Source of the DNA: Alphaproteobacteria bacterium
Lineage (GTDB): Bacteria > Pseudomonadota > Alphaproteobacteria > Rhodospirillales > WMHbin7
DNA: 64,000 nt
Direction of reading: 5' to 3'
Assembly: GCA_015232335.1 (NCBI GenBank)
Contig: JADFZV010000002.1
Span: 1 to 64,000, forward strand
Shown here: positions 9,824-20,977 of the stretch, one piece after another
How the letters are laid out: every line of letters starts with the position of its first letter
Numbering within the stretch: the first letter of the stretch is position 1
Translations under genes and position numbers: made by a program
The notes under the pieces: generated by a model
What the model was told of the DNA's origin: nothing
Seen by the model: the letters and a program-made list of their open reading frames with translations, nothing else
Databases searched by the model: none

Positions 9824-10663
9824 TTACTTTCCGTGTGACGCTGGGGGCGGGGGCGCCATCGGCTTGCCTTCCAGATCGAATCTGGAAATCTTGGCGCCCG
9901 AGGTCAGATTCTGAATGATCTTGCCCAAGGATTCCTGGGCCAGTTGCGCCTTCAGATCCTCCTTGATCTCAGCCAGTTCGGGCGACTTGCCGATGCGCTT
10001 GTCCTCGGACTTGATGACGTGCCAGCCGAACTGGGTCTTGACCGGTGGCGACACCTGTCCGGGCTTCAGCTTGAAGGCAGCCTCCGAGAATTCGGCCACC
10101 ATCTCTTCCTTGCGGAAATAGCCGAGATCGCCGCCATTCTCGCCGTTATTGTCCTTCGACATTTCCTTGGCCAGATCCTCGAACTTGCGGCCCTTCTTCA
10201 GGTCGGCAGCGACCTTCTTGGCGGCATCTTCGCTTTCCAGCAGGATGTGGCGGGCGCGCACTTCCTCTCCGGGCGGGTTGGCCTTTTTGAATTGCTCGTA
10301 GCGATCCTTGACCATCTGATCGGTTACAGATTTGGTGGCGCTGCGCAGGGCATAGGTCCTGGCGATCAGTCGGGTCTCGGCTTCCTTCATGGCCGCCACG
10401 ACTTCCGGATCCTTGGCTAGGCCGTCCTTGCGTCCCGCCTCAGCCAGCAGGACTTCGTTGATCAGATTGTCGAGCAGCATCGGATAGACGATCTTCAAGG
10501 GGGCCTGGGCCAGTTGCGGCGTTCCGTTTCGGGTCCGCTCGACATCCGAAAGCTTGATTTCCACGCCATTGACGGAGGCCGCCACTGGGTCGGCGGCCAG
10601 AGCCGGGGAGATGAGGCCAAGGCCAAAGAGGGCGGCGGCAAGGCCAACAGGAATTCGGGACAT
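9824..10663 (-). CDS. Periplasmic parvulin-type peptidyl-prolyl isomerase
   Basis: A 279-residue exported foldase. The start MSRIPVGLAAALFGLGL gives a standard signal peptide ending SPALA-A; the upstream in-frame ATG at 10747 would put a charged leader before it. A SurA/PrsA-like N-terminal helical region (about 25-130) precedes a rotamase domain at about 140-235 with hallmark motifs ARHILLES, NGGDLGYF and QFGWHVIK. The C-terminal tail is Pro/Ala/His rich. It probably assists folding of outer-membrane or periplasmic proteins. It is transcribed toward argJ with a 5-bp gap and is divergent from secA two genes away. Confidence 0.9.
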   Translation of the reverse strand: MSRIPVGLAAALFGLGLISPALAADPVAASVNGVEIKLSDVERTRNGTPQLAQAPLKIVYPMLLDNLINEVLLAEAGRKDGLAKDPEVVAAMKEAETRLIARTYALRSATKSVTDQMVKDRYEQFKKANPPGEEVRARHILLESEDAAKKVAADLKKGRKFEDLAKEMSKDNNGENGGDLGYFRKEEMVAEFSEAAFKLKPGQVSPPVKTQFGWHVIKSEDKRIGKSPELAEIKEDLKAQLAQESLGKIIQNLTSGAKISRFDLEGKPMAPPPPASHGK

Positions 10664-10829
10664 GGAGGTATCCTTGAGGAGGGAAAGGGTTTTTGCTTGT
10701 GGCATATCGCGCGTCCCGGGGCAAGTGCGGGGACACAAACCACCCACCTGCGCACCCCTTTGCCAGGGGAGCGGAACGGATTTTTGCTGGATTGTGCCCC
10801 CCCGGGGGGTGGCCCCGGGGGTGACAAAC

Positions 10830-11240
10830 CTACTTGATACCCTTTGAATTCAGGTGTGGGGCGTATTTCTTGTCGGTGCCCTGAATGTGCTTGACCAGCC
10901 AATTCTTGAGGAAATTCATGACTTCCAGGGAAAGTACACTGGTCGCGCCGGACTTGTACTTGGCTTGCACGTCAAGCACCTGCTTGACCAGATCGGCATG
11001 TTCCTTCTTGTGGGCCTCGGCATCCGGGTAGCCCGTTTGGGCGAAATAAGTCTCTTCCTGCTTGAAATGTTCGGCCGTGTAGGAGATCAGGCCGTCCAGG
11101 ATCTTGCCCAGAGCATCCTGCCCATGCCCCTTTTGAACGGCGTCATAGAGATCGTTGACCATTCCGACCAGTTTCTTGTGCTGGGCGTCAATCAGGCTGA
11201 TCCCCACGCTCAGTTTGTCACTCCACTCCATCAAAGGCAT
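10830..11240 (-). CDS. Bacteriohemerythrin (diiron O2-binding protein)
   Basis: A 136-residue single-domain hemerythrin. The ATG at 11240 is preceded by GGAGGAA, which decides against the ATG four codons upstream. Diiron ligands are complete: His21, His58, Glu62, His77, His81, His118, Asp123. These are the same residue numbers as in the hemerythrin domain of the chemoreceptor at 4836, so the two domains are close paralogues in spacing. The family binds O2 reversibly and is expanded in magnetotactic spirilla. A GC-rich hairpin just beyond the stop (about 10795-10825) may separate it from the parvulin gene. It lies downstream of the soluble chemoreceptor at 11289 on the same strand. Confidence 0.93.
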   Translation of the reverse strand: MPLMEWSDKLSVGISLIDAQHKKLVGMVNDLYDAVQKGHGQDALGKILDGLISYTAEHFKQEETYFAQTGYPDAEAHKKEHADLVKQVLDVQAKYKSGATSVLSLEVMNFLKNWLVKHIQGTDKKYAPHLNSKGIK

Positions 11241-11288
11241 TACTTCCTCCATTGTTAAGGCCGCTTTATCGCCTTCAGGCGGCTTTTG

Positions 11289-12464
11289 TTAGTCTGCGCC
11301 CCCCTCCTGTTCGGCGGGGTGCAGACCCTGAAGCAGCGCGCCCGCTTTGTCTGCGGTCGTGCTGGCGAAATCGACAATACGATCCAAAGTCCCGGCAATT
11401 TCCTCGACGCTGTCGGCGGCCTCGTTGCTGCAGGATTTGATCGTTTCAAACAACTGTGCCTGGGTTTCCACAGACCCGGCGATTCCATCCACCAGATGGT
11501 GAATGGTCGTGAAATTCTCGTTGACCATGGTCACGGAGCGGACGACTTCGTTGGTCGCTTCCTTGATGGTGGCCAATTGCAGATTGATTTCCTCGGTCGC
11601 CTTTGCCGTCTGGCTGGCCAGTTCTTTCACTTCCTTGGCGACCACGGCAAAGCCTCGTCCGGCTTCTCCGGCCCTGGCGGCTTCGATGGTTGCGTTCAGG
11701 GCCAGCAGGTTGGTGTGATGGGCGATTTCCTTGATCAGTTTGGCAACCGATGCAATCTGGGAAACGGTCGTGGCAAGCTGGGTGATTCTGTCGTTGGTGC
11801 GGCCCGATTCGGCAATTGCCTCATTGGCGCGCTCGCGCGATTGGACGACGCGGTTGTTGATGTCATCCATGCCCCGGGCCACTTCGCCCATCATGCCGGT
11901 GACCATGCGGACATTCATCACGACCATCGAGGCGTTGCCCGACGCGTTTCCTGCTTCATCGCTTGTGTGTTTGGCGCCATCGACGATGGAATTAACGGTT
12001 TCCGATATCTGCTGGCAACGGGAATCCGCATCATTGGCCTGTGGGGCGGGCAGGGCGTCGATCAAAAGTTCCAGGCAACTGGCGGCAAGCCGGTTGATCG
12101 CGGCGCCCGATTCGATGGCCTCGACCGCGGTTTGAAGATTGGCGGCTACTTGTTCGAAGAGCTTGGAACTTATCTGGGCATTGGCCAGCGCCATACACTT
12201 CAGCCCAACCCCTGCCGCCTGGGCAGCCTGGACCAAGGAGCCGATCGGCGTTTCCAGGGGGGCTTCGGATAAAAGGGCTTTCCATAGCTCGGCCAGGCAG
12301 GCGGCTGTAGCCTGATGCGGCGGGGAATCACCGGAAGGGTCAAGAACACACACTGCGTAAGTGTATAAAGCCGTCTCCGGCAAGGCAAAAACAAGACCCT
12401 GCCCGCTTATTTGCGAAGAGGGGGGGATTGATGAAATCTCTTGTTGAAGCCCTGCATAAGCCAA
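11289..12464 (-). CDS. Soluble methyl-accepting chemotaxis protein
   Basis: A 391-residue receptor without transmembrane segments, so probably cytoplasmic. The start is a TTG at 12464 with AAAAGGAG 8 nt upstream. Residues 1-150 form a helical N-terminal region of unrecognised type. From about 170 on there is an MCP signalling hairpin with the conserved tip [22 protein letters not shown] and flank [16 protein letters not shown]. The C-terminus lacks a CheR-tethering pentapeptide. It is followed at 11240 by the free bacteriohemerythrin, so O2 or redox sensing with that partner is possible (inference). Confidence 0.88.
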   Translation of the reverse strand: MAYAGLQQEISSIPPSSQISGQGLVFALPETALYTYAVCVLDPSGDSPPHQATAACLAELWKALLSEAPLETPIGSLVQAAQAAGVGLKCMALANAQISSKLFEQVAANLQTAVEAIESGAAINRLAASCLELLIDALPAPQANDADSRCQQISETVNSIVDGAKHTSDEAGNASGNASMVVMNVRMVTGMMGEVARGMDDINNRVVQSRERANEAIAESGRTNDRITQLATTVSQIASVAKLIKEIAHHTNLLALNATIEAARAGEAGRGFAVVAKEVKELASQTAKATEEINLQLATIKEATNEVVRSVTMVNENFTTIHHLVDGIAGSVETQAQLFETIKSCSNEAADSVEEIAGTLDRIVDFASTTADKAGALLQGLHPAEQEGGAD

Positions 12465-12750
12465 GGCCTTAACTCCTTTTCCCAGATTATTCCTCGCTGT
12501 AAGGCTTATATTTTTGTTGTCTTAACGTTTATAGCACTCTTTTAGTCTAATTGGAACGACCTAGCAATATTCGCCAGTCATTATCAGAATAAAAACATAA
12601 TATTGCTGTGCAAAATAACTTTAAACAACTCTAGTCTACGATGAGTGCGAGTGTCAGGATCGCCGGATTGGTGCGGGCTCCAACATTGACAGGCAGTGTC
12701 TGGGGGACTATCTCTTGCGGGCCTTTTCTTGCCTTGTTTGAGGATTTTCC

Positions 12751-15420
12751 ATGTTCGGTGCCTTAGTGCAGCGGCTCTTCGGAACCGCCAATGATCGCTT
12801 CATCAAGACCCTGAAGCCCCAAGTGGATGCCATCAACGCGCTCGAACCCGACATCGAGAAACTGTCCAACGAGGATTTGGCGGCACAGACGCAGCGCTTC
12901 AAGGAGCGACTGGAAAAAGGCGAAACCCTCGACGCTCTTCTGCCCGAAGCCTTCGCCACCGTGCGCGAGGCGGCCAGACGCACACTTGGCCAGCGTCATT
13001 TCGACGTTCAGATGATGGGTGGCATCGTCTTGCACCGCGGCAAAATCGCCGAAATGAAGACCGGCGAAGGCAAGACCCTGGTCGCCACGCTGTCGGTCTA
13101 TTTGAACGCGCTCACCGGCAAGGGTGTGCATGTGGTGACGGTCAATGACTATCTGGCCAGGCGCGACGCCGATTGGATGGGCCAAGTCTACCGCTTCTTG
13201 GGTCTGACCGTGGGGTGCATTGTGCATGGGCTGGACGATCCCGAGCGTCAGGCCGCCTATGCCTGCGACGTGACCTACGGCACCAACAATGAACTGGGTT
13301 TCGATTATCTTCGCGACAATATGAAGTTCCGCAAGACCGAGATCGTGCAGCGTCCTTTCAACTACGCCATCGTTGACGAGGTGGATTCGATCCTGATCGA
13401 CGAGGCCAGAACGCCCTTGATCATTTCGGGCCCCACCGAGGACAATTCCGAACTTTACATGCAGGTCGACAAGCTGATTCCCAAGCTTGATGCCTCGCAC
13501 TACGAAAAAGACGAAAAGCAGCGCGCCGTCACCTTCACCGAGGCGGGCGTCGAGCGCATGGAAGCGCTTCTGGCCGAGGCCGGGCTGATGAAGGGAACCA
13601 ATCTTTATGATCTGGCCAACCTGTCGCTGGTTCATCACGCCAATCAGGCTCTTCGGGCGCATGTCCTGTTCTCGCGCGACGTCGATTACATCGTCAAGGA
13701 CGACAAGGTTGTCATTATCGACGAGTTCACCGGGCGCATGATGGAGGGACGGCGTTATTCCGAAGGCCTTCACCAAGCGCTGGAAGCCAAGGAAGGGGCC
13801 AGGATTCAAAACGAGAACCAGACGCTGGCCTCGATCACCTTTCAGAATCTGTTCCGTCTTTATCCCAAGCTTTCCGGCATGACCGGCACGGCCATGACCG
13901 AGGCGGGGGAATTCTCTGAAATCTACAGTCTCGACGTGGTCGAGATGCCGACCAACGTCAAATGCATCCGCGCCGATCAGGACGACGAGGTCTATCGCAC
14001 GGCCAGGGAAAAGAACGAGGCTATCTGCACCTTGATCGCCGAATGCCAGTGCCGCGGGCAGCCCGTGCTGGTGGGCACCGTCTCGATCGAGAAGAGCGAG
14101 GACTTGTCCGATCTTTTGAAGAAAAAGGGCATTTCCCACAAGGTTCTGAATGCGCGCTATCACGAGCAGGAAGCCTATATCGTAGCGCAAGCCGGATCGC
14201 CCGGCGCCGTCACTATCGCCACCAACATGGCCGGTCGCGGCACGGATATTCAGATGGGCGGCAATTTGGATATGCGCTTGAAGCAGGAAATTTCCGGACT
14301 CGAGCCTGAGGCGGCGGCAAAAAAGGCGGATGCCATTCGAGCCGAAGTGGCGGCCGGCAAGGAAATAGCCCTTAAGGCGGGCGGTCTTTATGTCATCGGC
14401 ACCGAGCGCCATGAATCAAGGCGCGTTGACAACCAGTTGCGCGGCCGCTCAGGCCGCCAGGGCGATCCCGGTGGGTCCAAATTCTTCCTGTCGCTTGAAG
14501 ACGATCTGATGCGTATCTTCGGCACCGACCGTTTGGACGGCATGCTGCAAAAACTGGGGCTTCAGGAGGGCGAGGCCATCGTCCATCCCTGGATCAACAA
14601 AGCCCTGGAAAAGGCCCAGCAGAAGGTCGAGGCGCGCAACTTCGAAATCCGCAAGAATCTGCTGAAGTTCGACGATGTGATGAACGATCAGCGCAAGGTG
14701 ATCTACGAGCAGCGCCGCGAGTTGATGGAAACCACCGATGTTTCGGCAATGATTTCCGATTTCCGCCATGAAATCCTGGATGCCATGGTCACCCGTTGCA
14801 TTCCCGAAAAGGCCTTTGCCGAAGAATGGGACGTCTCGGGCCTGCATGAGGAAATGCTGCGCGTTTACAATCTCGATCTGCCGGTTGCCGACTGGGCCAA
14901 GGAAGAGGGCATTGCGGATGGGGAGATCAAGGAGCGCCTGTCCGACGCCGTGGAGCGCAAGATGGCGGAGAAAGTAGGCAATTACGGACCCGATCTGATG
15001 CGTCAGGTGGAACACAGCCTTCTAGTTCAGGTGCTGGATCAAAGCTGGAAGGAACATCTTTTGGCGCTCGATCACCTGCGTCAGGGCATTGGCTTGCGCG
15101 CCTACGGCCAGCGCGACCCCTTGAACGAATACAAGCGCGAGGCCTTCAACCTGTTTGGCACCATGCTGGAAGATGCCAAGGAGCGTGTGATTTCTCTGCT
15201 CTCGCATGTCGAATTGCGCTTCGAGGAGCCGCCCGAGGAATTGCTGCCGAAAAGTCCGCGTCAGATGTTCGAGACCCGCCATGATCCGGCGCTGGGCCCC
15301 GTGGCCGAGGCGCCGCTGGATGTCAACGATCCCAATTCCTGGGCGCGAACTCCCAGGAATTCGCCCTGTCCATGCGGATCGGGCAAAAAGTACAAGCACT
15401 GTCACGGAAGAGCAGTGTAA
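12751..15420 (+). CDS. secA: Preprotein translocase motor ATPase SecA
   Basis: SecA drives unfolded preproteins through SecYEG. The protein has 889 residues, normal for the family. Walker A lies at about residues 103-110 (MKTGEGKTL); the DEAD-like motif and [17 protein letters not shown] follow near 207. NBD2 shows [10 protein letters not shown] and [18 protein letters not shown]. The C-terminus carries the zinc/SecB-binding motif [18 protein letters not shown] lies about 9 nt before the ATG. The roughly 285-bp AT-rich gap upstream, shared with the divergent chemoreceptor gene, should hold both promoters. I see no secM-like leader. Confidence 0.98.
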   Translation: MFGALVQRLFGTANDRFIKTLKPQVDAINALEPDIEKLSNEDLAAQTQRFKERLEKGETLDALLPEAFATVREAARRTLGQRHFDVQMMGGIVLHRGKIAEMKTGEGKTLVATLSVYLNALTGKGVHVVTVNDYLARRDADWMGQVYRFLGLTVGCIVHGLDDPERQAAYACDVTYGTNNELGFDYLRDNMKFRKTEIVQRPFNYAIVDEVDSILIDEARTPLIISGPTEDNSELYMQVDKLIPKLDASHYEKDEKQRAVTFTEAGVERMEALLAEAGLMKGTNLYDLANLSLVHHANQALRAHVLFSRDVDYIVKDDKVVIIDEFTGRMMEGRRYSEGLHQALEAKEGARIQNENQTLASITFQNLFRLYPKLSGMTGTAMTEAGEFSEIYSLDVVEMPTNVKCIRADQDDEVYRTAREKNEAICTLIAECQCRGQPVLVGTVSIEKSEDLSDLLKKKGISHKVLNARYHEQEAYIVAQAGSPGAVTIATNMAGRGTDIQMGGNLDMRLKQEISGLEPEAAAKKADAIRAEVAAGKEIALKAGGLYVIGTERHESRRVDNQLRGRSGRQGDPGGSKFFLSLEDDLMRIFGTDRLDGMLQKLGLQEGEAIVHPWINKALEKAQQKVEARNFEIRKNLLKFDDVMNDQRKVIYEQRRELMETTDVSAMISDFRHEILDAMVTRCIPEKAFAEEWDVSGLHEEMLRVYNLDLPVADWAKEEGIADGEIKERLSDAVERKMAEKVGNYGPDLMRQVEHSLLVQVLDQSWKEHLLALDHLRQGIGLRAYGQRDPLNEYKREAFNLFGTMLEDAKERVISLLSHVELRFEEPPEELLPKSPRQMFETRHDPALGPVAEAPLDVNDPNSWARTPRNSPCPCGSGKKYKHCHGRAV

Positions 15421-15483
15421 GCGCTTTAGGACGGGCAGCGTATCCAGGTTGTTTGTTTCCAGGAAACTGTCTGTCGTATCGTC

Positions 15484-16785
15484 ATGACCGTTGTTTTTGA
15501 AATCGCCGTCATTGCATTTCTTGTCGTTTTGAACGGCTGTTTTGCCATGTCCGAATTGGCCATCGTCTCGTCGCGCAAGTCCCGCCTGGCCGCCATGGCA
15601 GCGGATGGGAACAAGGGGGCCAAGGTTGCCTTGGAACTGGCGGCCAATCCTGGACGATTTCTGTCTTCCGTTCAAATCGGCATCACGCTGGTGGGCATTC
15701 TGGCCGGGGCCTATTCTGGCGCCACCCTGGCCGAACATCTGTCCGGCTGGTTCGACCAGTTCCCCCTGCTGGACAATTTCAACGAAGCCTTGTCGATTGC
15801 CCTGGTCGTCGGCGCCATTACCTATGCGTCCTTGATTGTCGGTGAGTTGGTTCCCAAACATATCGCCCTCTCAAACCCTGAGCGCGTTGCCGCCCTGGTC
15901 TCAAGGCCGATGGCCCTCATTGCGACCTTGGCCCATCCGCTTGTCTGGCTGCTGGAACTCTCCAGCCAGGCTGCCTTGAAGCTGCTTCGCATCCGCAAGT
16001 CAGACAGTCAGACGGTAACCGAAGAGGAAGTGCGGGCGATGATCGCCGAGGGAACGGAAAGCGGCGTCTTCGAACCTCAGGAAAAGGAATTGATCTCCGG
16101 CGTCATGCGTTTTGGTGATCGCAAGATTCGCGCCATCATGACGCCCCGCAACGACCTGATCTCGCTAAATCTCGATTGGGATTCAGATCGCATCATGCAG
16201 ACCCTGAGGGACTGCCCCCATTCCCGTCTGACCGTTCACAGGAACGACCCGAACGAGGTTCTAGGCGTCGTTCAGGCCAAGGACCTGCTCAATGACTTTC
16301 TGGCGGGCAAGCCTTTCGACCTGGCCGCCTCGGTCAAGCCGGTCGAGGTGGTTCACGACAATGCGCCGGCCTTGCATGTTCTCGACATCCTCAAGCGCTC
16401 GCCCATCCATCTGGCCGTGGTGGTGGATGAATATGGAAGCCTGGAGGGCATCGTCACCGCATCCGACATCCTGTCTTCCATCGTCGGCAGTCTGTACGAA
16501 CATGGCGAGGAATATGAAGGGGTGATTGTCGAACGTGAAGACGGATCATGGCTTCTGGATGGCGACGCGGCGGTCGATCTGATTCGCGACAAAACGGGCT
16601 GCCGCATCATGGATCGTCCCAACCAGGGCTTCTCCACCATTGCCGGGTTCATCCTGTCGCGTTCCAGGCGCATCCCCAAGACAGGCGATCACTTCACCTG
16701 GGAGGGCTGGCGTTTCGAGGTGGTGGATATGGATGGCCTGCGCATCGACAAGGTGCTGCTTTCGCGCGAGGGCGATGCCCCTTAA
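15484..16785 (+). CDS. CNNM/CorC-type transporter-associated membrane protein (DUF21-CBS-CBS-CorC_HlyC)
   Basis: A 433-residue protein of the TlyC/YfjD/CNNM family, often linked to Mg2+/Co2+ handling. The N-terminal DUF21 membrane domain (about 1-190) includes [13 protein letters not shown] and [15 protein letters not shown]. Two CBS modules lie at about 205-330 ([32 protein letters not shown]), followed by a CorC_HlyC domain (about 345-430, [18 protein letters not shown]). Its last 4 bp overlap the convergent lepA 3' end. The transported ion cannot be told from sequence. Confidence 0.88.
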   Translation: MTVVFEIAVIAFLVVLNGCFAMSELAIVSSRKSRLAAMAADGNKGAKVALELAANPGRFLSSVQIGITLVGILAGAYSGATLAEHLSGWFDQFPLLDNFNEALSIALVVGAITYASLIVGELVPKHIALSNPERVAALVSRPMALIATLAHPLVWLLELSSQAALKLLRIRKSDSQTVTEEEVRAMIAEGTESGVFEPQEKELISGVMRFGDRKIRAIMTPRNDLISLNLDWDSDRIMQTLRDCPHSRLTVHRNDPNEVLGVVQAKDLLNDFLAGKPFDLAASVKPVEVVHDNAPALHVLDILKRSPIHLAVVVDEYGSLEGIVTASDILSSIVGSLYEHGEEYEGVIVEREDGSWLLDGDAAVDLIRDKTGCRIMDRPNQGFSTIAGFILSRSRRIPKTGDHFTWEGWRFEVVDMDGLRIDKVLLSREGDAP

Positions 16786-18581
16786 TCCCCGATCTTCAGG
16801 GCGGCCAGGAAGGCCGACTGGGGAATTTCCACCTTGCCGAACTGGCGCATGCGCTTCTTGCCTTCCTTCTGCTTGTCCAGCAGCTTGCGCTTTCTGGAAA
16901 CGTCGCCGCCATAGCATTTGGCCAGCACGTCCTTGCGCAAAGCCGAAATGGTTTCGCGGGCAATGATGCGAGACCCGATCGAGGCCTGGATGGCGATCTG
17001 GAACATCTGGCGCGGAATCAGCTCTTTCAGCTTGGCACAGATGGCGCGTCCCCTGCTTTCGACCGCACTTTTGTGGCAGATGAAGGCCAGGGCGTCGACC
17101 GGCTCCTGATTGACCAGAATCGACAGTTTCAACAGGTCGCTTTCGGCGTACTCGTCCATGTCATAATCGAAGCTGGCATAGCCCCGGCTGACCGATTTCA
17201 GGCGGTCGTAGAAATCGAAGACGATTTCGTTCAAGGGCAGGCGATAGACCGCCATGGCCCGCTTGCCGGCATAGGTCAGATTCACCTGCTGGCCGCGCCG
17301 CTGCGTGCACAGGGCCAGGATATCGCCCAGATAATCGTCGGGCACCAGGATGGTGGCCTTGATCCAGGGCTCTTCGATTTTGGCGATGCGGGCCGGGTCG
17401 GGCATGTCGGCGGGATTGTGCAATTCCTGCACCGAACCGTCGGTCAGATAGACCTTATAGACCACGCTGGGGGCTGTGGTGATGAGGTCGAGATTGAACT
17501 CGCGCTCCAGGCGCTCCTGAATGATTTCCAGGTGCAGCAGGCCAAGGAAGCCGCAGCGAAAGCCGAAGCCAAGGGCGGTCGAGGTTTCTGGCTGATAATT
17601 GAAACTTGCGTCATTCAAGCGCAGTTTGGCCAGCGAATCGCGCAAATGCTCGTAGTCGGCGGCATCGATTGGAAAGAGGCCGCAGAACACCACCGGCACG
17701 CTGGGTTTGAAGCCGGGCAGGGCGGTGCTGGCGGGCATTTTGTCGTCGGTCAGCGTGTCGCCCACTTCACAATCTGCCACCGCCTTGATTCCGGCTGTCA
17801 CGAATCCGATTTCGCCGGGACGCAGTTCGGGCAGATGCACCAGCTTGGGCGTGAAATAGCCCACGGCGTCAACTTCATAGACCGCACCTGTCGCCATCAT
17901 GCGGATTCGCATGCCCTTTTTGACGACGCCATCGATGACGCGCACCAAGGTGATGACGCCCAGATAGGGGTCGTACCAGGAATCGACCAGCAAAGCCTTT
18001 AAGGGCGCTGTGTCGTCTCCCTTGGGGGGCGGCAGGCGGGTGACCAGCGCTTCCAGAAGATCGTCAATGCCGATGCCGGTTTTGGCCGACACATGAACGG
18101 CATGCTCGGCATCGATGCCGATCACCTCCTCGATCTGCTCCTTGACTCGCTCAGGCTCGGCGGCAGGCAGGTCGATCTTGTTTAGAACAGGCACGATCTC
18201 GTGATTGTTCTCGATGGCCTGATAGACATTGGCCAGCGTCTGGGCCTCGACCCCCTGGCTGGCATCGACCACCAGAATCGAGCCCTCGCAGGCGGCCAGC
18301 GAGCGCGAGACCTCGTAGGCGAAATCGACATGGCCCGGCGTATCCATCAGGTTCAACTGATAGGTCCTGCCGTCCTTGGCCTTATAGGCCAGGCGCACGG
18401 TCTGGGCCTTGATGGTGATGCCGCGTTCGCGCTCGATATCCATCGAATCGAGGATCTGCTCGCGCATGTCGCGCGCCTCGACATTGCCGCAGCTTTGAAT
18501 CAGCCGGTCGGCCAGGGTGGACTTCCCGTGGTCGATATGGGCGATGATGGCGAAATTGCGAATATGGGACAGGTCGGTCAT
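16782..18581 (-). CDS. lepA: Translation elongation factor 4 (LepA)
   Basis: A ribosome-associated GTPase that acts on stalled or back-translocated ribosomes and in assembly. I start at 18581 ([20 protein letters not shown]), giving 599 residues, the usual LepA length; a longer reading frame to 18653 adds an Arg/Pro-rich leader. G motifs are present: [31 protein letters not shown]. The LepA-specific C-terminal domain ends [19 protein letters not shown]. It overlaps the CorC-like gene by 4 bp and is divergent from nudC. Confidence 0.97.
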   Translation of the reverse strand: MTDLSHIRNFAIIAHIDHGKSTLADRLIQSCGNVEARDMREQILDSMDIERERGITIKAQTVRLAYKAKDGRTYQLNLMDTPGHVDFAYEVSRSLAACEGSILVVDASQGVEAQTLANVYQAIENNHEIVPVLNKIDLPAAEPERVKEQIEEVIGIDAEHAVHVSAKTGIGIDDLLEALVTRLPPPKGDDTAPLKALLVDSWYDPYLGVITLVRVIDGVVKKGMRIRMMATGAVYEVDAVGYFTPKLVHLPELRPGEIGFVTAGIKAVADCEVGDTLTDDKMPASTALPGFKPSVPVVFCGLFPIDAADYEHLRDSLAKLRLNDASFNYQPETSTALGFGFRCGFLGLLHLEIIQERLEREFNLDLITTAPSVVYKVYLTDGSVQELHNPADMPDPARIAKIEEPWIKATILVPDDYLGDILALCTQRRGQQVNLTYAGKRAMAVYRLPLNEIVFDFYDRLKSVSRGYASFDYDMDEYAESDLLKLSILVNQEPVDALAFICHKSAVESRGRAICAKLKELIPRQMFQIAIQASIGSRIIARETISALRKDVLAKCYGGDVSRKRKLLDKQKEGKKRMRQFGKVEIPQSAFLAALKIGD

Positions 18582-18645
18582 GGCGGGCGCAACATACGGC
18601 GAACGAGGTCTTGGCGCAACCCGTCGTCTATGCCAAGTTATCCCC

Positions 18646-19563
18646 ATGATCAAGGAGATGACCTATTCGGGGTCCGGAATCGAGCGGGCCGCGCATTTGC
18701 GCCACGATTCAGCCCTTTTGGCCCGCCTGGCGGGCGAGACGAACGCTTTGCTGGTGCCCATGTGGAAGGGGCGCAACCTGGTCGTGACCGGGGCCGAGCC
18801 CCGGGCCGTCCTGTTGCCTGCCGCAACGCTTCGGGAAGCCATGGCGGCGGCCGCCGAGACAGTGTTCCTGGGCCTTCAAGAGGGGGCTCCGGTCTTTGCC
18901 AGCGACCTGACGCCCCTGTCTGACGAAGAGGGGGGGCCCGCCCTGGGCCCCGGCACAGCCTTCGTCAATCTGCGTGAATTCGGCCCCATCCTGCCCCGGC
19001 GCGAGGCGGCCCTGCTGGCCCATGCTAAAGGGCTGTTGCATTGGCACCGTCAGGCCCTGTTCTGCGGTGTGTGCGGCTCCCCCACGATTTCCGCCCAGGG
19101 CGGGCATCAGCGCGGCTGCTCGCGGGCGGGCTGCGAAACCGTGATTTTTCCCAGATGCGATCCCGCCGTGATCATGCTGGTGATCGATGAAAATTCCCAT
19201 CGCGCCCTTCTGGGCCGCGCACCGCGCTTTCCGGGGGGGATGTATTCAACCCTGGCCGGATACGTCGAGACCGGCGAAACGCTGGAGGAGGCGGTGGCCA
19301 GGGAGGTGGCGGAAGAGGCGGGGATAAGGTGTGATCGCGTCATCTATGTTGCCTCGCAGCCCTGGCCCTTTCCCTCCTCCCTGATGATGGGCTTTTTTGC
19401 CCGCGCTCTCAGTTTCGAGATCACGCGCGATCCCCACGAGTTAGAAGATGTGCGCTGGTTTTCCAGAGACGAGGTGCAGGCTTTCGAAAGCCAGGGCCTG
19501 TTCCTGCCAAGGCGCGATTCCATCGCCCACCAACTCATTACCCGCTGGCTTGAAGAGGGTTAA
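18646..19563 (+). CDS. nudC: NAD(H) pyrophosphatase / NAD-RNA decapping NUDIX enzyme
   Basis: Hydrolyses NADH to NMNH and AMP, and in known homologues removes NAD caps from RNA. It has 305 residues from the ATG at 18646. A zinc ribbon is formed by CGVCGSP and CSRAGC. The Nudix box starts [14 protein letters not shown] and ends EVAEEAGI. The NudC-specific [14 protein letters not shown] follows directly. Its 3' end overlaps the convergent PfkB kinase by 4 bp. Confidence 0.93.
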   Translation: MIKEMTYSGSGIERAAHLRHDSALLARLAGETNALLVPMWKGRNLVVTGAEPRAVLLPAATLREAMAAAAETVFLGLQEGAPVFASDLTPLSDEEGGPALGPGTAFVNLREFGPILPRREAALLAHAKGLLHWHRQALFCGVCGSPTISAQGGHQRGCSRAGCETVIFPRCDPAVIMLVIDENSHRALLGRAPRFPGGMYSTLAGYVETGETLEEAVAREVAEEAGIRCDRVIYVASQPWPFPSSLMMGFFARALSFEITRDPHELEDVRWFSRDEVQAFESQGLFLPRRDSIAHQLITRWLEEG

Positions 19564-20408
19564 CCGGCTTTCAGGGGTGGAAACCCCGGGCCGGGGGCCG
19601 ATCCGTCATATTGGGTGGCCGCCGTGCCCCAGGCGACAGCGATTTCGAGTGCCGTTGGCATGGGAAGATGGCGGGCCAGGGCGTGGGTGAGACCGGCGGC
19701 AAAGGCGTCTCCGGCTCCCGTGCTGTCCACCACATCGACCTGCCTTGCGGGCTGGGTCAGATGAGCCCCGTCGGGGCCGAAGGCCTCGGCGCCCTTGCTT
19801 CCCCTGGTGATGACGATCCAGGTGAGGCGCCCGGCGGAAACGGTCCTGCCCTTCGCGAAGGGATCGGCCAGAAAGGCCTGGTCCAGATCCGATTCCGATC
19901 CCACCAGGATTTGGGCGGGCACCGAAGCGGGAGCCGTGGGCGGCACATGGGCCACCACGGTCATGCGGTCTGCCATCTTGCTCAGGAGAGAAGCCAGCCC
20001 CTCCTGGCGTGAGCGCACATACAGCGCATCCGCATCGGCCTTTAAAATCCGCCACGGAGGGTCGCTTTCCATCAGGCGCTGCAGATTGACGATGCTGCGC
20101 TCGCCCATTGTATCCGTCATGACGATTGACCGTGACGAGTCGTCTTCAAGCCGCAAGGTCAGGGACAGATCGACCCCCAGGGCCAAAAGCTCGCCTTTCA
20201 AGGCTTCTCCGGCAAGGTCGTTACCCAGGGCGCTGACCAGAAGAGCGGTGTCGCCCGCCCGGGCCAGGGCCACGGCGGCATTGGCCCCACCGCCGCCCAG
20301 GCGCGAACCCCGGTCGATGCCGTTCTGATGCCCCCCCGCAATCAGAGGCGCCTTCAGCCGGATCACATGGTCGAAGGCGATGGTTCCCATCACCAGAATG
20401 CGCGCCAT
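19560..20408 (-). CDS. PfkB-family carbohydrate kinase
   Basis: A 282-residue ribokinase-fold sugar or nucleoside kinase. N-terminal [18 protein letters not shown] and the substrate-lid [15 protein letters not shown] represent PfkB signature 1. Signature 2 is [22 protein letters not shown], with the catalytic Asp in GAGD. The phosphorylated substrate cannot be assigned. The 5' end overlaps the upstream region of the divergent def gene; the 3' end overlaps nudC by 4 bp. Confidence 0.85.
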   Translation of the reverse strand: MARILVMGTIAFDHVIRLKAPLIAGGHQNGIDRGSRLGGGGANAAVALARAGDTALLVSALGNDLAGEALKGELLALGVDLSLTLRLEDDSSRSIVMTDTMGERSIVNLQRLMESDPPWRILKADADALYVRSRQEGLASLLSKMADRMTVVAHVPPTAPASVPAQILVGSESDLDQAFLADPFAKGRTVSAGRLTWIVITRGSKGAEAFGPDGAHLTQPARQVDVVDSTGAGDAFAAGLTHALARHLPMPTALEIAVAWGTAATQYDGSAPGPGFPPLKAG

Positions 20409-20457
20409 ATCTTTGTGCCCTCTTTTCTTCCCAGGCCGTCTGGGTCATTTTAGGGGC

Positions 20458-20973
20458 ATGGCGATATTGAAGATAGCCCGCATGGGGCACCCGGTTCTGC
20501 GAGCGACGGCCCTGCCGGTTCCCGATCCCATGGCCCCTGAAATTCGGGGACTGGTAGAGGATATGATCGAAACCCTGGCCGATGCGGGCGGCGTGGGGCT
20601 GGCCGCACCCCAGGTGCATGTGCCCCTGCGTTTGGTGATCTTTTTCGTGCCTGCTGAGCGGGGCGAAGACGAGGTGCCGCTGACCGTTCTGATCAATCCC
20701 GTCATCGAGCCCTTGAGCGATGAGGAAGAAGAGGGGGCCGAGGGCTGCCTGTCCCTGCCGGGGATGGTGGGGGTGGTGCCGCGCTTCAAATTCATCCGCT
20801 ATTCCGGCCTGGATCTGGATGGACAGCCCATCTTGCGCGAAGCCGAGGGCTATCACGCCCGGGTGGTGCAGCATGAATGCGACCATCTGGACGGCATTCT
20901 CTATCCGGCCCGCATCGAGGATTTCTCACGCTTCGGCTTCAACGAGGAATTCAAGAAGTCGAATGGCGGATAG
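20458..20973 (+). CDS. def: Peptide deformylase
   Basis: Removes the N-formyl group from nascent proteins. It has 171 residues from the ATG at 20458 ([15 protein letters not shown]). All three metal motifs are present: [17 protein letters not shown] with the Cys ligand, and HECDHLDG with two His ligands and the catalytic Glu. No fmt neighbour is seen, which fits a second, stand-alone deformylase. It is convergent with manC (4-bp gap). Confidence 0.95.
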   Translation: MAILKIARMGHPVLRATALPVPDPMAPEIRGLVEDMIETLADAGGVGLAAPQVHVPLRLVIFFVPAERGEDEVPLTVLINPVIEPLSDEEEEGAEGCLSLPGMVGVVPRFKFIRYSGLDLDGQPILREAEGYHARVVQHECDHLDGILYPARIEDFSRFGFNEEFKKSNGG

Positions 20974-20977
20974 CCGG

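Noticed and set aside
12763..14412. 549-codon minus-strand frame opposite secA
   Set aside because: It is wholly antisense to a certain gene, has no domain features, and arises from GC-rich codon bias.
16548..18002. 484-codon plus-strand frame opposite lepA
   Set aside because: Antisense to lepA with no signature motifs.
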